A DNA stretch of 64,000 nucleotides from an uncultured Pelagibacteraceae bacterium. Its GTDB lineage: Bacteria; Pseudomonadota; Alphaproteobacteria; Pelagibacterales; Pelagibacteraceae. The translations under genes were made by a program, and so were the position numbers. This document shows, piece by piece, positions 1 through 9,513 of the stretch. The stretch is from NCBI GenBank assembly GCA_902533445.1, contig CACALX010000004.1, forward strand, positions 1-64,000, given 5' to 3'. How positions within the stretch are numbered: the stretch's first letter is position 1; each line of letters starts with the position of its first letter. The notes beneath the pieces are model-generated. The model was not told where the DNA came from, made no database searches, and worked only from the letters and a program-made list of their open reading frames with translations.

Positions 1-39
1 GACATTAAGGAATTTATATTTGATCTTAAAAATAAATAA

Positions 40-63
40 AAGGGGCGAAATTAATCGCCCCTT
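40..63 (-). terminator. Rho-independent terminator of the symporter operon
   Basis: A perfect 9-bp inverted repeat (AAGGGGCGA / TCGCCCCTT around a 6-base loop) lies 12 bases past the stop codon of the minus-strand symporter gene. Read on the minus strand it is followed by a T-rich run, as expected for an intrinsic terminator. Its G+C-rich stem stands out in this A+T-rich sequence. Confidence 0.85.
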
Positions 64-74
64 AATAAGATTAT

Positions 75-1889
75 TTATTTTTGGCCGCCGATTACAGATG
101 CACCCGCAGGTACCCTAGAATCATCAACCATTTTTTGTGTTGCAGTGCTTGGTGCTGAAGTCATTAAACTTACAACAACCATAGCTACTAAGCTAACTGT
201 AGATCCGAAGATACCAAATGTTAACTGAGTAATTCCTAAGAATCCGCTTCCACCACTTCGTACCCAAACAAGATACGCGAAACCAGAAACTAATCCTAAG
301 ACCATACCAGCTATAGCACCTTCTTTATTAGCTCTCTTCCACCATACACCAAGTACAAGTGGCCAGAACAATCCAGACATCGCAAAATCAAAAGCCCAGA
401 TTACTGAACCTAAGATACCTTGGATCTCCATTGCCGCAATAGTTGCTCCTGCAAAACCAATTACTACAAGTAATACCCTTGCAACAACTAGTCTCTTAGC
501 AGTCTCAGCTTTAGGGTCTACCATTTTGTAGTAAACGTCATGTGAGATTGCATTTGCAATTGCAAGAATCAAACCATCTGCAGTTGACATCGCAGCTGCC
601 AAACCTCCAGCAGCAACTAGACCTGAGATTACATATGGTAATCCAGCAATTTCTGGTGTTGCTAATACAACGGCTTTACCACCCATGAAGAACTCGTTTA
701 ATTCAACAGTTCCATTTCCGTTAAAGTCGCTTACAAACATCAGATTTGCTTGGTTCCAGTTTTGATACCAATCGATTGCTTGAACTTCTGCAATTGATTT
801 ACCAATAATACCTGTCGGTAAGTTTGGATCAATCAAAGCAAGTTTTGATAGTGTCGCTAACATTGGTGCAGAAGAATATAGTAGGAAGATAAAAAATACT
901 GACCAACCTACTGATTTTCTAGCTGCTTTTACACTTGGAGTAGTAAAGAACCTCATCATTACGTGTGGTAATGAAGCTGTTCCCATCATCATTGCTAATG
1001 CTAATGAGATGAAAGCCCAAGGGGTTGCGTTAACTTCAGAGTGAGCCTTAGTAATACCAGCTAACCCTTTAGGTACTGTAGCTAAATCAGCAGCAGAGTT
1101 TTTAACAAACCCAAACTGTTGCTCTAACTCACCAATTCTAGCAACTTCATCAGCTAACATGAAGTGTGGGAAGAAACCAGCACCAATATTATTACTGATC
1201 CAGAATACTGGAAGTAGGTAAGCTATAATTAGTACAATGTATTGTGCAACCTGTGTCCAAGTTACCCCTCTCATACCACCAAGCATTGAACATAGTAAAA
1301 TACTAATTAGTCCAACATATACTGCGTATTGGAATGGGATATCTAAAGCAACAGCTGCAATAGTACCTGTAGCGTTAATTTGTGCAGTCACATATGTGAA
1401 TGATGCAACAGTTAAAACGATAACTGCCATTAATCTTGCAGTATTACCACCGTATCTAGTACCTACGAAATCTGGAACTGTGTAACAGCCAAATTTTCTT
1501 AAGTATGGTGCTAATAAAGTTGCAACTAACACATAACCACCTGTCCAACCTACAAGCAAAGCCATATATCCATAACCTTTGAAGTAAATACCACCTGCCA
1601 TCGCAACGAATGAAGCACCAGACATCCAGTCGGCTGCTGTTGCCATTCCGTTGAACACAGTTGGAACCGTTCTTCCAGCTACGTAATAGTTACTTGCTTG
1701 GGCTGTTCGAGATAGCCAACCAATCAGCGCGTAGATGAAAATGGTAAAACCTACAAAGCAAATACCTATTGCTTTTGCAGACATACCCATCTGCTCACCA
1801 ATCGCCATTAAGATTATGAAACCTATAAATCCACCTGTGTAGATTCCATAAACTTTAGGCAAGTTATCTATAAAATTACCTTTAATCAT
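75..1889 (-). CDS. Sodium:solute symporter (acetate permease-like, VC_2705-type)
   Basis: A 604-residue inner-membrane protein with many hydrophobic segments and the glycine-rich core of the SSS family (AADWMSGASFVAMAGG near residue 85, ATLLAPYLRKFG near 124, AAAMSTADG near 431). The closest family I recognise is the ActP-like group that pairs with a DUF4212 small subunit, so it probably co-transports acetate or another small carboxylate with sodium; the substrate is inferred. Residues 388-399 (DFNGNGTVELNE) match an EF-hand calcium-binding loop in a hydrophilic segment. Its start codon overlaps the stop of the small-subunit gene (TAATG), so the two are translationally coupled. An acetyl-CoA synthetase gene lies nearby. 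Confidence 0.88.
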   Translation of the reverse strand: MIKGNFIDNLPKVYGIYTGGFIGFIILMAIGEQMGMSAKAIGICFVGFTIFIYALIGWLSRTAQASNYYVAGRTVPTVFNGMATAADWMSGASFVAMAGGIYFKGYGYMALLVGWTGGYVLVATLLAPYLRKFGCYTVPDFVGTRYGGNTARLMAVIVLTVASFTYVTAQINATGTIAAVALDIPFQYAVYVGLISILLCSMLGGMRGVTWTQVAQYIVLIIAYLLPVFWISNNIGAGFFPHFMLADEVARIGELEQQFGFVKNSAADLATVPKGLAGITKAHSEVNATPWAFISLALAMMMGTASLPHVMMRFFTTPSVKAARKSVGWSVFFIFLLYSSAPMLATLSKLALIDPNLPTGIIGKSIAEVQAIDWYQNWNQANLMFVSDFNGNGTVELNEFFMGGKAVVLATPEIAGLPYVISGLVAAGGLAAAMSTADGLILAIANAISHDVYYKMVDPKAETAKRLVVARVLLVVIGFAGATIAAMEIQGILGSVIWAFDFAMSGLFWPLVLGVWWKRANKEGAIAGMVLGLVSGFAYLVWVRSGGSGFLGITQLTFGIFGSTVSLVAMVVVSLMTSAPSTATQKMVDDSRVPAGASVIGGQK

Positions 1890-2149
1890 TAGTCGTCTCC
1901 TTTTTCACTAAAGCCGAACTCTTCATCAATTTTTTCTTGTCTACCTGCAAACCAGAAAATAAGGATTACAAATATGGCAAGAGAACCTTGACATGTGAAC
2001 CAATAAGTTAATGGATACCCAAAAGGTCCAGTCACTTCGTTCATTTCAGCTCCGAAAAGGAATATACCCATTGAGAATACAGCCCAGATTGCAAGTGTTA
2101 TAAACAACAAGCTTCTGGTCTTTTCCCAGTGTTGAGCGTTTTTCGCCAT
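1889..2149 (-). CDS. DUF4212 small subunit of the sodium:solute symporter
   Basis: An 86-residue protein with two predicted membrane segments (about residues 14-32 and 47-68) and a charged C-terminus rich in Asp/Glu. Small DUF4212 proteins are normally encoded directly before VC_2705-type symporters and are thought to be accessory subunits. The motif FPGYPLTYW-like region (here GPFGYPLTYWFTCQGS) is typical. The start is preceded by a purine-rich GAGAGG that could serve as a ribosome binding site. It is the first gene of the two-gene symporter operon. Confidence 0.85.
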   Translation of the reverse strand: MAKNAQHWEKTRSLLFITLAIWAVFSMGIFLFGAEMNEVTGPFGYPLTYWFTCQGSLAIFVILIFWFAGRQEKIDEEFGFSEKGDD

Positions 2150-2270
2150 GCATACCTCTCTTTTTTAGTTATAACTTTTAAAACCTTAACCATTATGAAA
2201 GAGAATAAAAGTGTAAAATTAGCCGTATTAGGTTAATTTTTTCTTATATTTTCAATAAAATTAACTTTTT

Positions 2271-2894
2271 ATGGATAAAAAAAAATTAAGTTGGAAAGAT
2301 TTATCTTTGAGTGATTTCAAAGTTTATTTTTTTTCTTTGTTTAAAGCTTTTATTCCAAAAAAAAAAATTAAAACTTTAGATGAGTTGGAAGAGTTTATTC
2401 AAACAAAATCTGCATGGGTATCCCAAGTTACACTATATAGTTATTTAAAAACTAGAATGGGAACAAGATACGTTCTTCATTTTGATAATGATGAATTTAT
2501 GAAATCTGTAAATGAAGCTAAATGGAATATCTATTCTGTTGCTCTTCAAGATTTAACTTTTTTTACTTTTTCTTATTTAAAAGTTAATTCTAGTTTTAAT
2601 GAACTAGATAAAGCTAAGGAAATTTTTTTAAAAATTTTAGATGATGAAATAACAAATGGTATGCCTTTGAGTATCATCGAAGAAGCGAAAAAAGAATTTG
2701 ATGAAAGACTAATTAAAATTGATTGGGAGAAGTATCACATTGATCGTCCTTTTAACCCAAGTGCTTTATCAATGTACAAATGGGCACCAATAGCTGATGA
2801 GCTAAAAACTCTTGATCGAAAAATAGTTTTAAATTCTGTTATTTTAAAATGGGATGTTATTAAAAAAGAATTTAAAGATAGAATACAGTTCTAA
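2271..2894 (+). CDS. Conserved-looking hypothetical protein, 207 aa
   Basis: I do not recognise the family. The protein is soluble-looking, rich in Lys, Phe and aromatic residues, with no clear signal peptide; residues 85-105 ([16 protein letters not shown] region) are the most hydrophobic stretch. It sits on the plus strand between the symporter pair and acetyl-CoA synthetase, both on the minus strand, and its last four bases overlap the end of acs. Codon use is like its neighbours and the frame is open for 207 codons, which supports a real gene. A link to acetate use is possible from position only. Confidence 0.7.
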   Translation: MDKKKLSWKDLSLSDFKVYFFSLFKAFIPKKKIKTLDELEEFIQTKSAWVSQVTLYSYLKTRMGTRYVLHFDNDEFMKSVNEAKWNIYSVALQDLTFFTFSYLKVNSSFNELDKAKEIFLKILDDEITNGMPLSIIEEAKKEFDERLIKIDWEKYHIDRPFNPSALSMYKWAPIADELKTLDRKIVLNSVILKWDVIKKEFKDRIQF

Positions 2895-4957
2895 ATATTT
2901 TTTCTGTTCTCAACCAAACTGTCTACAACGCTAGGATCAGCTAAGGTAGTTGTGTCTCCTAATTGACCATGTTCATTTGCAGCAATTTTTCTTAAAATTC
3001 TTCTCATAATTTTTCCAGATCTTGTTTTTGGAAGTCCTGGAGTGAAATGAATTAAGTCAGGTGTAGCAAGTGGACCAATTTGTTTTCGAACCCAAAGTTT
3101 TAGATCTCTTTCCAGTTCACCAGTTTCTCTTTCACCAGCATTTAATGTTACATAACAATATAATCCATTACCTTTAATATCATGTGGGTAACCTACTACT
3201 GCTGCCTCTGCCACCTTTGGATGAGCCACAAATGCACTTTCAATTTCAGCAGTACCCAAGTTGTGTCCTGATACAATAATTACATCATCTACCCGACCTG
3301 TAATCCAATAATATCCATCTTTATCTCTTCGACATCCATCACCAGTAAAATATTTGCCTTCAAACTGAGAAAAATAAGTATCAACAAATCTTTGATGATC
3401 TCCATATAATGTTCTCATTTGTCCAGGCCACGATTGTCCTATACAAAGTCTTCCTTCTCCAGGTCCTTTTATTTCTTTACCCTCTTTATCGACAAGTACA
3501 GGTTTTATTCCATAGAAAGGTTTTGTTGCAGAGCCAGGTTTCAAAGGAATAGCACCTGTTTGAGGAGCAATTAATATCCCTCCTGTTTCTGTCTGCCACC
3601 ATGTATCTACAATTGGGCACTTAGAATTTCCAACTGTTTTGTAATACCACATCCAAGCTTCTGGATTTATTGGTTCACCAACAGTTCCAAGTAATTTTAA
3701 AGATTTTCTTGATGTTTTCTTTACAGGCTTATCACCTTCTCTCATTAGAGCTCTGATTGCAGTGGGGGCAGTATAAAAAATATTTACTTTGTATTTATCT
3801 ACTATTTGCCACCACCTAGAACTATCAGGATAGTTTGGTATCCCCTCAAACATTATAGTTGTTGCACCGTTCGAAAGAGGACCATAGATAATATAACTGT
3901 GACCTGTTACCCAACCAATATCAGCAGTACACCAATAAATATCTTTTGGTTTGTAATTAAAAATATATTGATGAGTCATCGATGCATACACCATGTATCC
4001 ACCTGTTGTGTGTAAAACTCCCTTTGGTTTTCCGGTTGAACCTGATGTGTATAAAATAAATAAAGGATCTTCAGCGTTCATTTCTTCTGGCTCACACTGA
4101 GAAGGAACATCTTTAATTAAATCATGATACCAAACATCTCTATCATAATTCCAACTAATTGAATTACCTGTACGTTTAACAACAATGCATTTTTTTACAT
4201 TAGGACAACTCTCTAATGCTTCATCAGTTGTTTCTTTTAATGGAATAGTTTTTCCGCCCCTAACACCTTCATCTGCTGTAATTATATATTCAGACTCACA
4301 GTCATTCACTCTTCCAGAAATCGAGTCTGCTGAAAAACCTCCAAAAATAATTGAGTGGACTGCACCAATTCTAACACATGCTAACATTAAAATAGCAAGT
4401 TCTGGTATCATTGTAAGATAAATTGTAACTCTATCTCCCTTTTTAATACCTAATTTTTTTAAACCATTTGCAGCTTTAGAAACTTTTTGGTGAAGTTGTT
4501 TATAGGTAATTTTTTGACTCTCTTTTGGATCATCACCAACCCATATTATTGCTGTTTTGTCTTTTTTATCTTTTAGATGTCTATCGACACAGTTTGCAGA
4601 TGCGTTTAATGTTCCATCTTCAAACCATTTAATTTTCACTTCCTTAGAACTGTATTTAACATTTTTAATTTTTTTATACGGTTTAATCCAAGTAATTCTT
4701 TTTCCTTCTTTTTTCCAAAATTCATCGTTATTTTTTATAGATTGAGAATATTTTTGTTCGTATTTACTTTTGTTAGCTAAACTGCTTTTAATCCATTCAG
4801 GCTTAGTTTTTATAACCAATTCTGGAGTAGGCTTTTCGTTTTGTTTTAAAATTTTTTTTGACTTTTTTCCTCTGACTTTATTTTTTTTCTTAACTGCAGT
4901 TTTCTTTTTTACTTTAGTTTTTTTTTTAGATTTAGCTTTTTTCTTTTTTTTTAGCAT
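2891..4957 (-). CDS. acs: Acetyl-CoA synthetase with Lys-rich N-terminal extension
   Basis: Activates acetate to acetyl-CoA through an acetyl-adenylate. The 688-residue protein has the AMP-binding loop [11 protein letters not shown] (303-313), the family core WWQTETGG, and the C-terminal [12 protein letters not shown] in which K649 is the catalytic, acetylation-prone lysine. Similarity to typical Acs proteins begins around residue 48 ([12 protein letters not shown]). Before it lies a tail in which 22 of the first 40 residues are lysine. No other ATG is available until well inside the domain; a TTG at residue 47 would be the alternative start giving a standard length. It follows the EVE-domain gene by 13 bp, so it may be the last gene of a tsaD-EVE-acs transcript. 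Confidence 0.95.
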   Translation of the reverse strand: MLKKKKKAKSKKKTKVKKKTAVKKKNKVRGKKSKKILKQNEKPTPELVIKTKPEWIKSSLANKSKYEQKYSQSIKNNDEFWKKEGKRITWIKPYKKIKNVKYSSKEVKIKWFEDGTLNASANCVDRHLKDKKDKTAIIWVGDDPKESQKITYKQLHQKVSKAANGLKKLGIKKGDRVTIYLTMIPELAILMLACVRIGAVHSIIFGGFSADSISGRVNDCESEYIITADEGVRGGKTIPLKETTDEALESCPNVKKCIVVKRTGNSISWNYDRDVWYHDLIKDVPSQCEPEEMNAEDPLFILYTSGSTGKPKGVLHTTGGYMVYASMTHQYIFNYKPKDIYWCTADIGWVTGHSYIIYGPLSNGATTIMFEGIPNYPDSSRWWQIVDKYKVNIFYTAPTAIRALMREGDKPVKKTSRKSLKLLGTVGEPINPEAWMWYYKTVGNSKCPIVDTWWQTETGGILIAPQTGAIPLKPGSATKPFYGIKPVLVDKEGKEIKGPGEGRLCIGQSWPGQMRTLYGDHQRFVDTYFSQFEGKYFTGDGCRRDKDGYYWITGRVDDVIIVSGHNLGTAEIESAFVAHPKVAEAAVVGYPHDIKGNGLYCYVTLNAGERETGELERDLKLWVRKQIGPLATPDLIHFTPGLPKTRSGKIMRRILRKIAANEHGQLGDTTTLADPSVVDSLVENRKNI

Positions 4958-4970
4958 GGATTATTTTTTT

Positions 4971-5384
4971 TTAAATTCTACTCATGTTATTTATAATATT
5001 CCAGCTTTTATCATCAATTGGCATTACCGAAAGTCTACTTTGTTTAATAAGCGCTAAATCGCTTAAATTCTTATTTTTTTTGATATTTTCTAGGGTAACT
5101 GGCTTAGGGAACTTGCTTATAAACTGGACTGTTACTGCAACAAATCTTCCGGTCTTATCAGTTTTATCTAAATAGTGTTCTTTAATTACTTTTACTATTC
5201 CAACTATCTCTTTACCAATATTAGAGTGATAAAAAAAACATAGATCACCCTTTTTCATACTTTTTAGATTATTTGCTGCTTGATAATTTCTAACACCATC
5301 CCAAGGTGCACCTTTTTTGCCAGCTTTGATTTGTTGATCAATTGACCAAACATCTGGTTCAGATTTTAATAACCAATAGTTCAT
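4971..5384 (-). CDS. EVE-domain protein (thymocyte nuclear protein 1-like)
   Basis: A 137-residue single-domain protein beginning MNYWLLKSEPDVWSIDQ, the signature start of the EVE fold (PUA-like). It also shows WDGVRNYQAANNLK and GDLCFFYHSN, which line the binding pocket in this family. EVE domains bind modified bases in DNA or RNA; the ligand here is unknown. The start codon overlaps the stop of tsaD (TAATG), so it is probably co-translated with a tRNA-modification gene, which would agree with a role in reading or handling modified nucleotides, though that is only contextual. Confidence 0.88.
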   Translation of the reverse strand: MNYWLLKSEPDVWSIDQQIKAGKKGAPWDGVRNYQAANNLKSMKKGDLCFFYHSNIGKEIVGIVKVIKEHYLDKTDKTGRFVAVTVQFISKFPKPVTLENIKKNKNLSDLALIKQSRLSVMPIDDKSWNIINNMSRI

Positions 5385-6457
5385 TACAGTTGCACTCCTG
5401 CACCTTTCAAAAATGCAGCTTTTTCATCCAAAGGCCATCTTGGTTTTGCTGGATAATCTAAATTATTAAATTCATTTAATTTATATTTTTCTAAACCTAC
5501 CATTGCAATCATAGCAGCATTGTCACCACAAAGTTCTATTGGTGGAAATATACTTTTATAATTTTTAGAATCACATAAATTAATTAACATTGATCTAATT
5601 TTTTTATTAGCAGCAACACCACCAGCAACTACAAAAACTTTTTCTTTTAATTTATTTTCTTTTTCAAATTCTTCAAATGCTATCTTTGTTTTTTTATTAA
5701 GAATTTCTTCAACAGTTTTCTGAAAAGAGGCTGCTAAGTCAAATTTTTCTTGTTCTGTTTTTATAGATTTTGAAATTTTTAAAATTGCAGTTTTTAATCC
5801 TGCAAAAGATAAATTGCATCCACCTTTATTAAAAATTGGTTTAGGTAAATCATATTTTTCTGGATCTCCTTTTTTTGCTAAAACTTCGATTTGTGGTCCA
5901 CCAGGAAATTCAATTCCTAAAAGTTTAGCTGTTTTATCAAATGCTTCACCTAATGCGTCATCAATAGTTGTTCCTAATCTTTTATATTTTCCAAGACCTT
6001 GAACGCTTAAATATTGTGAGTGACCTCCTGAAATTAGTAATAATAGATAGGGATAATTTAAATGAGAATTTAACTTAGGACTTAATGCATGACCCTCAAG
6101 ATGGTTAACTGCTATAAAAGGTTTATTAATTGCGCTCGCAAAAGCTTTTCCAAAACTTAAACCAACTGATAAACAAACAATTAAACCTGGTCCCGCAGTT
6201 GAAGCAACAGCATCAATTTCCTCAATTTTTTTTCCACTATCTGAAATTGCTTTTTCTACAATCCAATCTATTTTTTCTATATGTGATCTTGCAGCTAGTT
6301 CGGGAACTACTCCCCCAAATTCTTTATGAACATCAACCTGACTAGAAACAATATTGGATAAAACTGTTGGAATTCCTTTGTCATCTTCAGTTATTATAGA
6401 AGCTGCCGTTTCATCACAGCTGGTTTCTATTCCAAGAATTAAGGGTTTTTTACTCAT
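5384..6457 (-). CDS. tsaD: tRNA N6-threonylcarbamoyladenosine transferase TsaD
   Basis: Catalyses the last step of t6A formation at position 37 of ANN-decoding tRNAs, in complex with TsaB and TsaE. The 357-residue length is standard. Visible signatures are LGIETSCDETA (8-18), the metal-binding HLEGH (H119, H123), SGGHSQYL and the glycine-rich VAGGVAANKKIR near residue 275. It heads a minus-strand group with the EVE-domain gene and possibly acs. Its start is only 55 bp from the divergent hemC start, so promoters for both must lie in that small gap. Confidence 0.97.
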   Translation of the reverse strand: MSKKPLILGIETSCDETAASIITEDDKGIPTVLSNIVSSQVDVHKEFGGVVPELAARSHIEKIDWIVEKAISDSGKKIEEIDAVASTAGPGLIVCLSVGLSFGKAFASAINKPFIAVNHLEGHALSPKLNSHLNYPYLLLLISGGHSQYLSVQGLGKYKRLGTTIDDALGEAFDKTAKLLGIEFPGGPQIEVLAKKGDPEKYDLPKPIFNKGGCNLSFAGLKTAILKISKSIKTEQEKFDLAASFQKTVEEILNKKTKIAFEEFEKENKLKEKVFVVAGGVAANKKIRSMLINLCDSKNYKSIFPPIELCGDNAAMIAMVGLEKYKLNEFNNLDYPAKPRWPLDEKAAFLKGAGVQL

Positions 6458-6512
6458 TCAAATAGTTTTTAATAATTGTACAATCTCAATACAAGTAAGA
6501 AATAAATTTTTA

Positions 6513-7430
6513 ATGAATAGAAAAATTATAATTGGCTCAAGAGGAAGTAAATTGGCTTTGCTTTATGCGCAAAAAGCTAAAGATAAAATTATTGAAGCTT
6601 TAGACTTACCAGATGATCAGATTGTCATTCAAACAATAACTACAAAAGGTGATCAAATTCAGGATAAAAGATTATCAGAAGTTGGTGGTAAGGGTTTATT
6701 TTCTAGTACGATTGAAAAAGAACTGAAAGAAAAAAAAATCGATATAGCCGTGCATGCATTAAAAGATATGCCAGCAATTGAAACTATAGGACTTAGAACA
6801 GATTCATTTTTAGAAAGGACAGATCCAAGAGAAATTTTAATAACTAATGACAAGAAAAATATCAAAGAATTAAAATTAAATGCAATAGTAGGAACCTCGT
6901 CTTATAGAAGGGAATTTCAAATCAAAAAAATAAGATCAGATGTTAGCTGTAAATTAATAAGAGGAAATGTAGATACTAGAATCAAAAAGCTCAAGGAAGG
7001 CATTTATGATGCAATAGTTTTATCTTATGCGGGTATAAAATATTTAAATTTAGATAATGAAATTTCTGAAATTTTTTCGACTGATCAAATTATTCCAAGT
7101 GCAGGTCAAGGCATTATTGCTTTACAGTGTAGAGATGATGACGATGACATTATAAAAGTTTTGGAAAAAATAAATCATAAAGATACTCATATGAGAGCTC
7201 ATATAGAGAGAAACATTTTAAAGGTATTGGAAGGTGACTGCGAAACGGCAATAGGTGCTCATTCATTTATAGAAGGGGATAAAATTACAGTTGAAGCTGA
7301 ACTATTCTCATTAGATGGTTCTCAAATATTTTATGAAAAAAAATCTGGTACTATTGATATGTTTAAAGAAATTGGAACAGAAGTTGGTAACACTTTAAAA
7401 ATTAAATCAAATAATTCATATAAAAAGTAA
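6513..7430 (+). CDS. hemC: Hydroxymethylbilane synthase (porphobilinogen deaminase)
   Basis: Polymerises four porphobilinogen units to hydroxymethylbilane in heme synthesis. The 305-residue protein starts MNRKIIIGSRGSKLAL, the normal beginning of the family, so I chose the ATG at 6513; the frame is open upstream to 6354 but that part lies inside tsaD and has no family similarity. C243 in GDCETAIGAH carries the dipyrromethane cofactor, and SYRREFQIK and RGNVDTRI are conserved substrate-binding segments. hemD follows after one base, so the two are one transcription unit. Confidence 0.97.
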   Translation: MNRKIIIGSRGSKLALLYAQKAKDKIIEALDLPDDQIVIQTITTKGDQIQDKRLSEVGGKGLFSSTIEKELKEKKIDIAVHALKDMPAIETIGLRTDSFLERTDPREILITNDKKNIKELKLNAIVGTSSYRREFQIKKIRSDVSCKLIRGNVDTRIKKLKEGIYDAIVLSYAGIKYLNLDNEISEIFSTDQIIPSAGQGIIALQCRDDDDDIIKVLEKINHKDTHMRAHIERNILKVLEGDCETAIGAHSFIEGDKITVEAELFSLDGSQIFYEKKSGTIDMFKEIGTEVGNTLKIKSNNSYKK

Positions 7431-7431
7431 A

Positions 7432-8130
7432 ATGCATATTTTGTTAACCAGACCTATAGAAGACTGTTCAGAAATGATAATTAGGTTTCAAGGTTTAGAT
7501 CATAAAGTTTCTCACCTTCCACTAATAAATGTTAAAAATGTTCAACATGAAAAAATTAACTTTAATGATTATGGTGGTATAATATTTACAAGTTCTAATG
7601 CAGTAAAAAATTTAAATATAGAAAATTTAAGTAAAAAATTAATTTGTTTTTGTGTTGGTAGTGCAACAGAAAAAAAAGCTAGAAGTTTAGGATTTCAAAA
7701 TACACTTGCTGCAGAGGGGAATGTTTCAAACCTTAAAGAGCTAATCCTACAAAATTATGAATTAAAAGATACTCCTCTTCTTTATGTAAGTGGTGAGATC
7801 ATAACAACAGATTTAGACCAACAATTATTAAAAGATGGGTATGCTGTTAAACGTATTATTAATTATAAAATAACTCATAACGAAAAATTTGATGAAAATT
7901 TTGTTAATGAATTAAAGCAGAATATGCCAGATATTGTTTATGTTTATTCTCAAAACAGTGCCTCTAGTTTTTTAAATTTTATAAAAATCTATCAAACGGA
8001 AAACCTTTGGATGAATACAAACTTGATGTGTATAGGTGAAAAAACCTCGTCAATATTGAATGAAATTAAATGGAAAAAGATATTTCTTTTTAATCCTGGA
8101 GAAGAAGAGTTTTTGTTATATAAAATTTAG
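7432..8130 (+). CDS. hemD: Uroporphyrinogen-III synthase
   Basis: Cyclises hydroxymethylbilane to uroporphyrinogen III. The 232-residue protein is divergent, as is usual for HemD, but begins ILLTRPIEDC and has IIFTSSNAVKNL (about 51-62) and YVYSQNSASSF (about 169-179), the conserved pattern of the two-domain fold. The position directly after hemC, with one base between stop and start, strongly supports the assignment. An MscS-type channel gene follows after two bases. Confidence 0.87.
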   Translation: MHILLTRPIEDCSEMIIRFQGLDHKVSHLPLINVKNVQHEKINFNDYGGIIFTSSNAVKNLNIENLSKKLICFCVGSATEKKARSLGFQNTLAAEGNVSNLKELILQNYELKDTPLLYVSGEIITTDLDQQLLKDGYAVKRIINYKITHNEKFDENFVNELKQNMPDIVYVYSQNSASSFLNFIKIYQTENLWMNTNLMCIGEKTSSILNEIKWKKIFLFNPGEEEFLLYKI

Positions 8131-8132
8131 GT

Positions 8133-9218
8133 ATGGAATTAATAAATAATTTTTCTGAAATATTTTTATCTGTTTGGAATAAGGGAATACTTGGTGTTGA
8201 TATTTTTCAAATTTTAATAGGAATAGGGATATTTTTAATTTTTTTGGTCTTTAGAGGATTAATAAGTAAATTAATTATAAAAAAATTAGAAATTATCTCA
8301 AAAAGAACAACAAACAAACTAGATGACACTTTTGTTCAGTCATTAATTGGTCCAGCTAGATTTTTACCGATTGTATTAGGTTTCTTTATTGCAAGTTACT
8401 ACATGACTTTTTCCACAGAGGGAAGAGAAGTAGTTGATACAATTAATAGAACGTTAATTACAATATTAATTTTTTGGGTTATTCATCAAATTATAGAACC
8501 TATTTCATATATTTTAAGTGGCCTTGATAAACTTTTAACTAGAGAACTTATTGGGTGGATAATTAAATCACTTAAAATTTTAATATTTATTTTAGGATTA
8601 GCTGCAGTACTAGAATTATGGGGAATTAAGATAGGACCAATTATTGCTGGTCTTGGTTTGTTTGGAGTTGCAGTTGCACTTGGAGCACAAGATTTATTTA
8701 AAAATTTAATTTCAGGAATTTTAGTATTAGTTGAAAAAAGATTTAAAATTGGAGATTGGATTGCAGTTGATGGGATCATTGAAGGCATAGTTGAAAAAAT
8801 TGGTTTTAGATCAACAACAATAAGAAAGTTTGATAAATCTCTAGCGATTATTCCTAATTTTCAATTTGCAGAAAATGCTGTAGTTAATGTTAGTGAAACA
8901 TCTAATTGGAGAATTAGATGGATAATTACATTACAGTACGACTCTACAATTGATCAATTAAAAAAAATAAGAGAGGAAATTGAAAGTTATATAAACAACA
9001 GTGAAGACTTTAATCAATCAACTGGGGTTGCGGTTAGAATTGAGAAGTTTTCTGATAGTTCAATAGATTTATTGGTAAGATGTTTTACTAATTCAAATAG
9101 TTGGAGCAATTCACTAGAAGTTAAAGAGAGATTAGCAATTGAAATTAAGCAGATTGTAGAAAAAAATAAGGCCTCTTTTGCTTTCCCAAGTCAGTCAATT
9201 TATGTTGAGAAAAAATGA
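8133..9218 (+). CDS. MscS-family mechanosensitive ion channel
   Basis: A 361-residue inner-membrane protein with about four to five N-terminal hydrophobic segments, then the pore-lining helix of the MscS family (IIAGLGLFGVAVALGAQDLF, near 170-190) rich in Gly and Ala, and the beta domain (GISGILVLVEKRFKIGDWI region, NLISGILVLVEKRFKIGDW). The C-terminal part is soluble alpha/beta. Likely opens under hypo-osmotic stress. It is two bases after hemD and its stop overlaps the yggT start (ATGA), so it belongs to the hemCD-mscS-yggT-folD operon. Confidence 0.93.
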   Translation: MELINNFSEIFLSVWNKGILGVDIFQILIGIGIFLIFLVFRGLISKLIIKKLEIISKRTTNKLDDTFVQSLIGPARFLPIVLGFFIASYYMTFSTEGREVVDTINRTLITILIFWVIHQIIEPISYILSGLDKLLTRELIGWIIKSLKILIFILGLAAVLELWGIKIGPIIAGLGLFGVAVALGAQDLFKNLISGILVLVEKRFKIGDWIAVDGIIEGIVEKIGFRSTTIRKFDKSLAIIPNFQFAENAVVNVSETSNWRIRWIITLQYDSTIDQLKKIREEIESYINNSEDFNQSTGVAVRIEKFSDSSIDLLVRCFTNSNSWSNSLEVKERLAIEIKQIVEKNKASFAFPSQSIYVEKK

Positions 9219-9505
9219 TGGCAATTTTTTATTTAGTTTTACAGATTTTAAAACTGTATTCTTATGTTGTAATAGCAAATGTTGTTATAAGCTGGTTGAT
9301 AGCATTTAATGTTTTAAATACTCAAAACAGATTTGTTTACTCAGTTTTAGAGCTAACTTATAAATTAACTGAGCCAATCCTTAATAAAATTAGACGTTTT
9401 TTGCCTAATTTAGGTTCGCTAGATATTTCACCAATCATCCTTCTTCTATTGATTTGGTTTATTGAAATGTGTATGAAGCTCTACATTGCACCAATAATAT
9501 TTTAG
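9215..9505 (+). CDS. YggT family integral membrane protein
   Basis: A 96-residue protein with two hydrophobic regions (about 3-27 and 71-95) separated by a short loop containing YKLTEPILNKIRRFLPNLG, the conserved YggT loop (TEP.L..IRR.lP..g). Function is not well defined; YggT proteins are linked to osmotic tolerance or membrane protein insertion in some bacteria. The start ATGATGG gives two possible ATGs; the first forms an ATGA overlap with the MscS stop and is preferred. Confidence 0.9.
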   Translation: MMAIFYLVLQILKLYSYVVIANVVISWLIAFNVLNTQNRFVYSVLELTYKLTEPILNKIRRFLPNLGSLDISPIILLLLIWFIEMCMKLYIAPIIF

Positions 9506-9513
9506 AAAGTAAA

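Noticed and set aside
6354-6512. Extended hemC start
   Set aside because: The open frame reaches into tsaD on the other strand; HemC similarity begins at the ATG at 6513.
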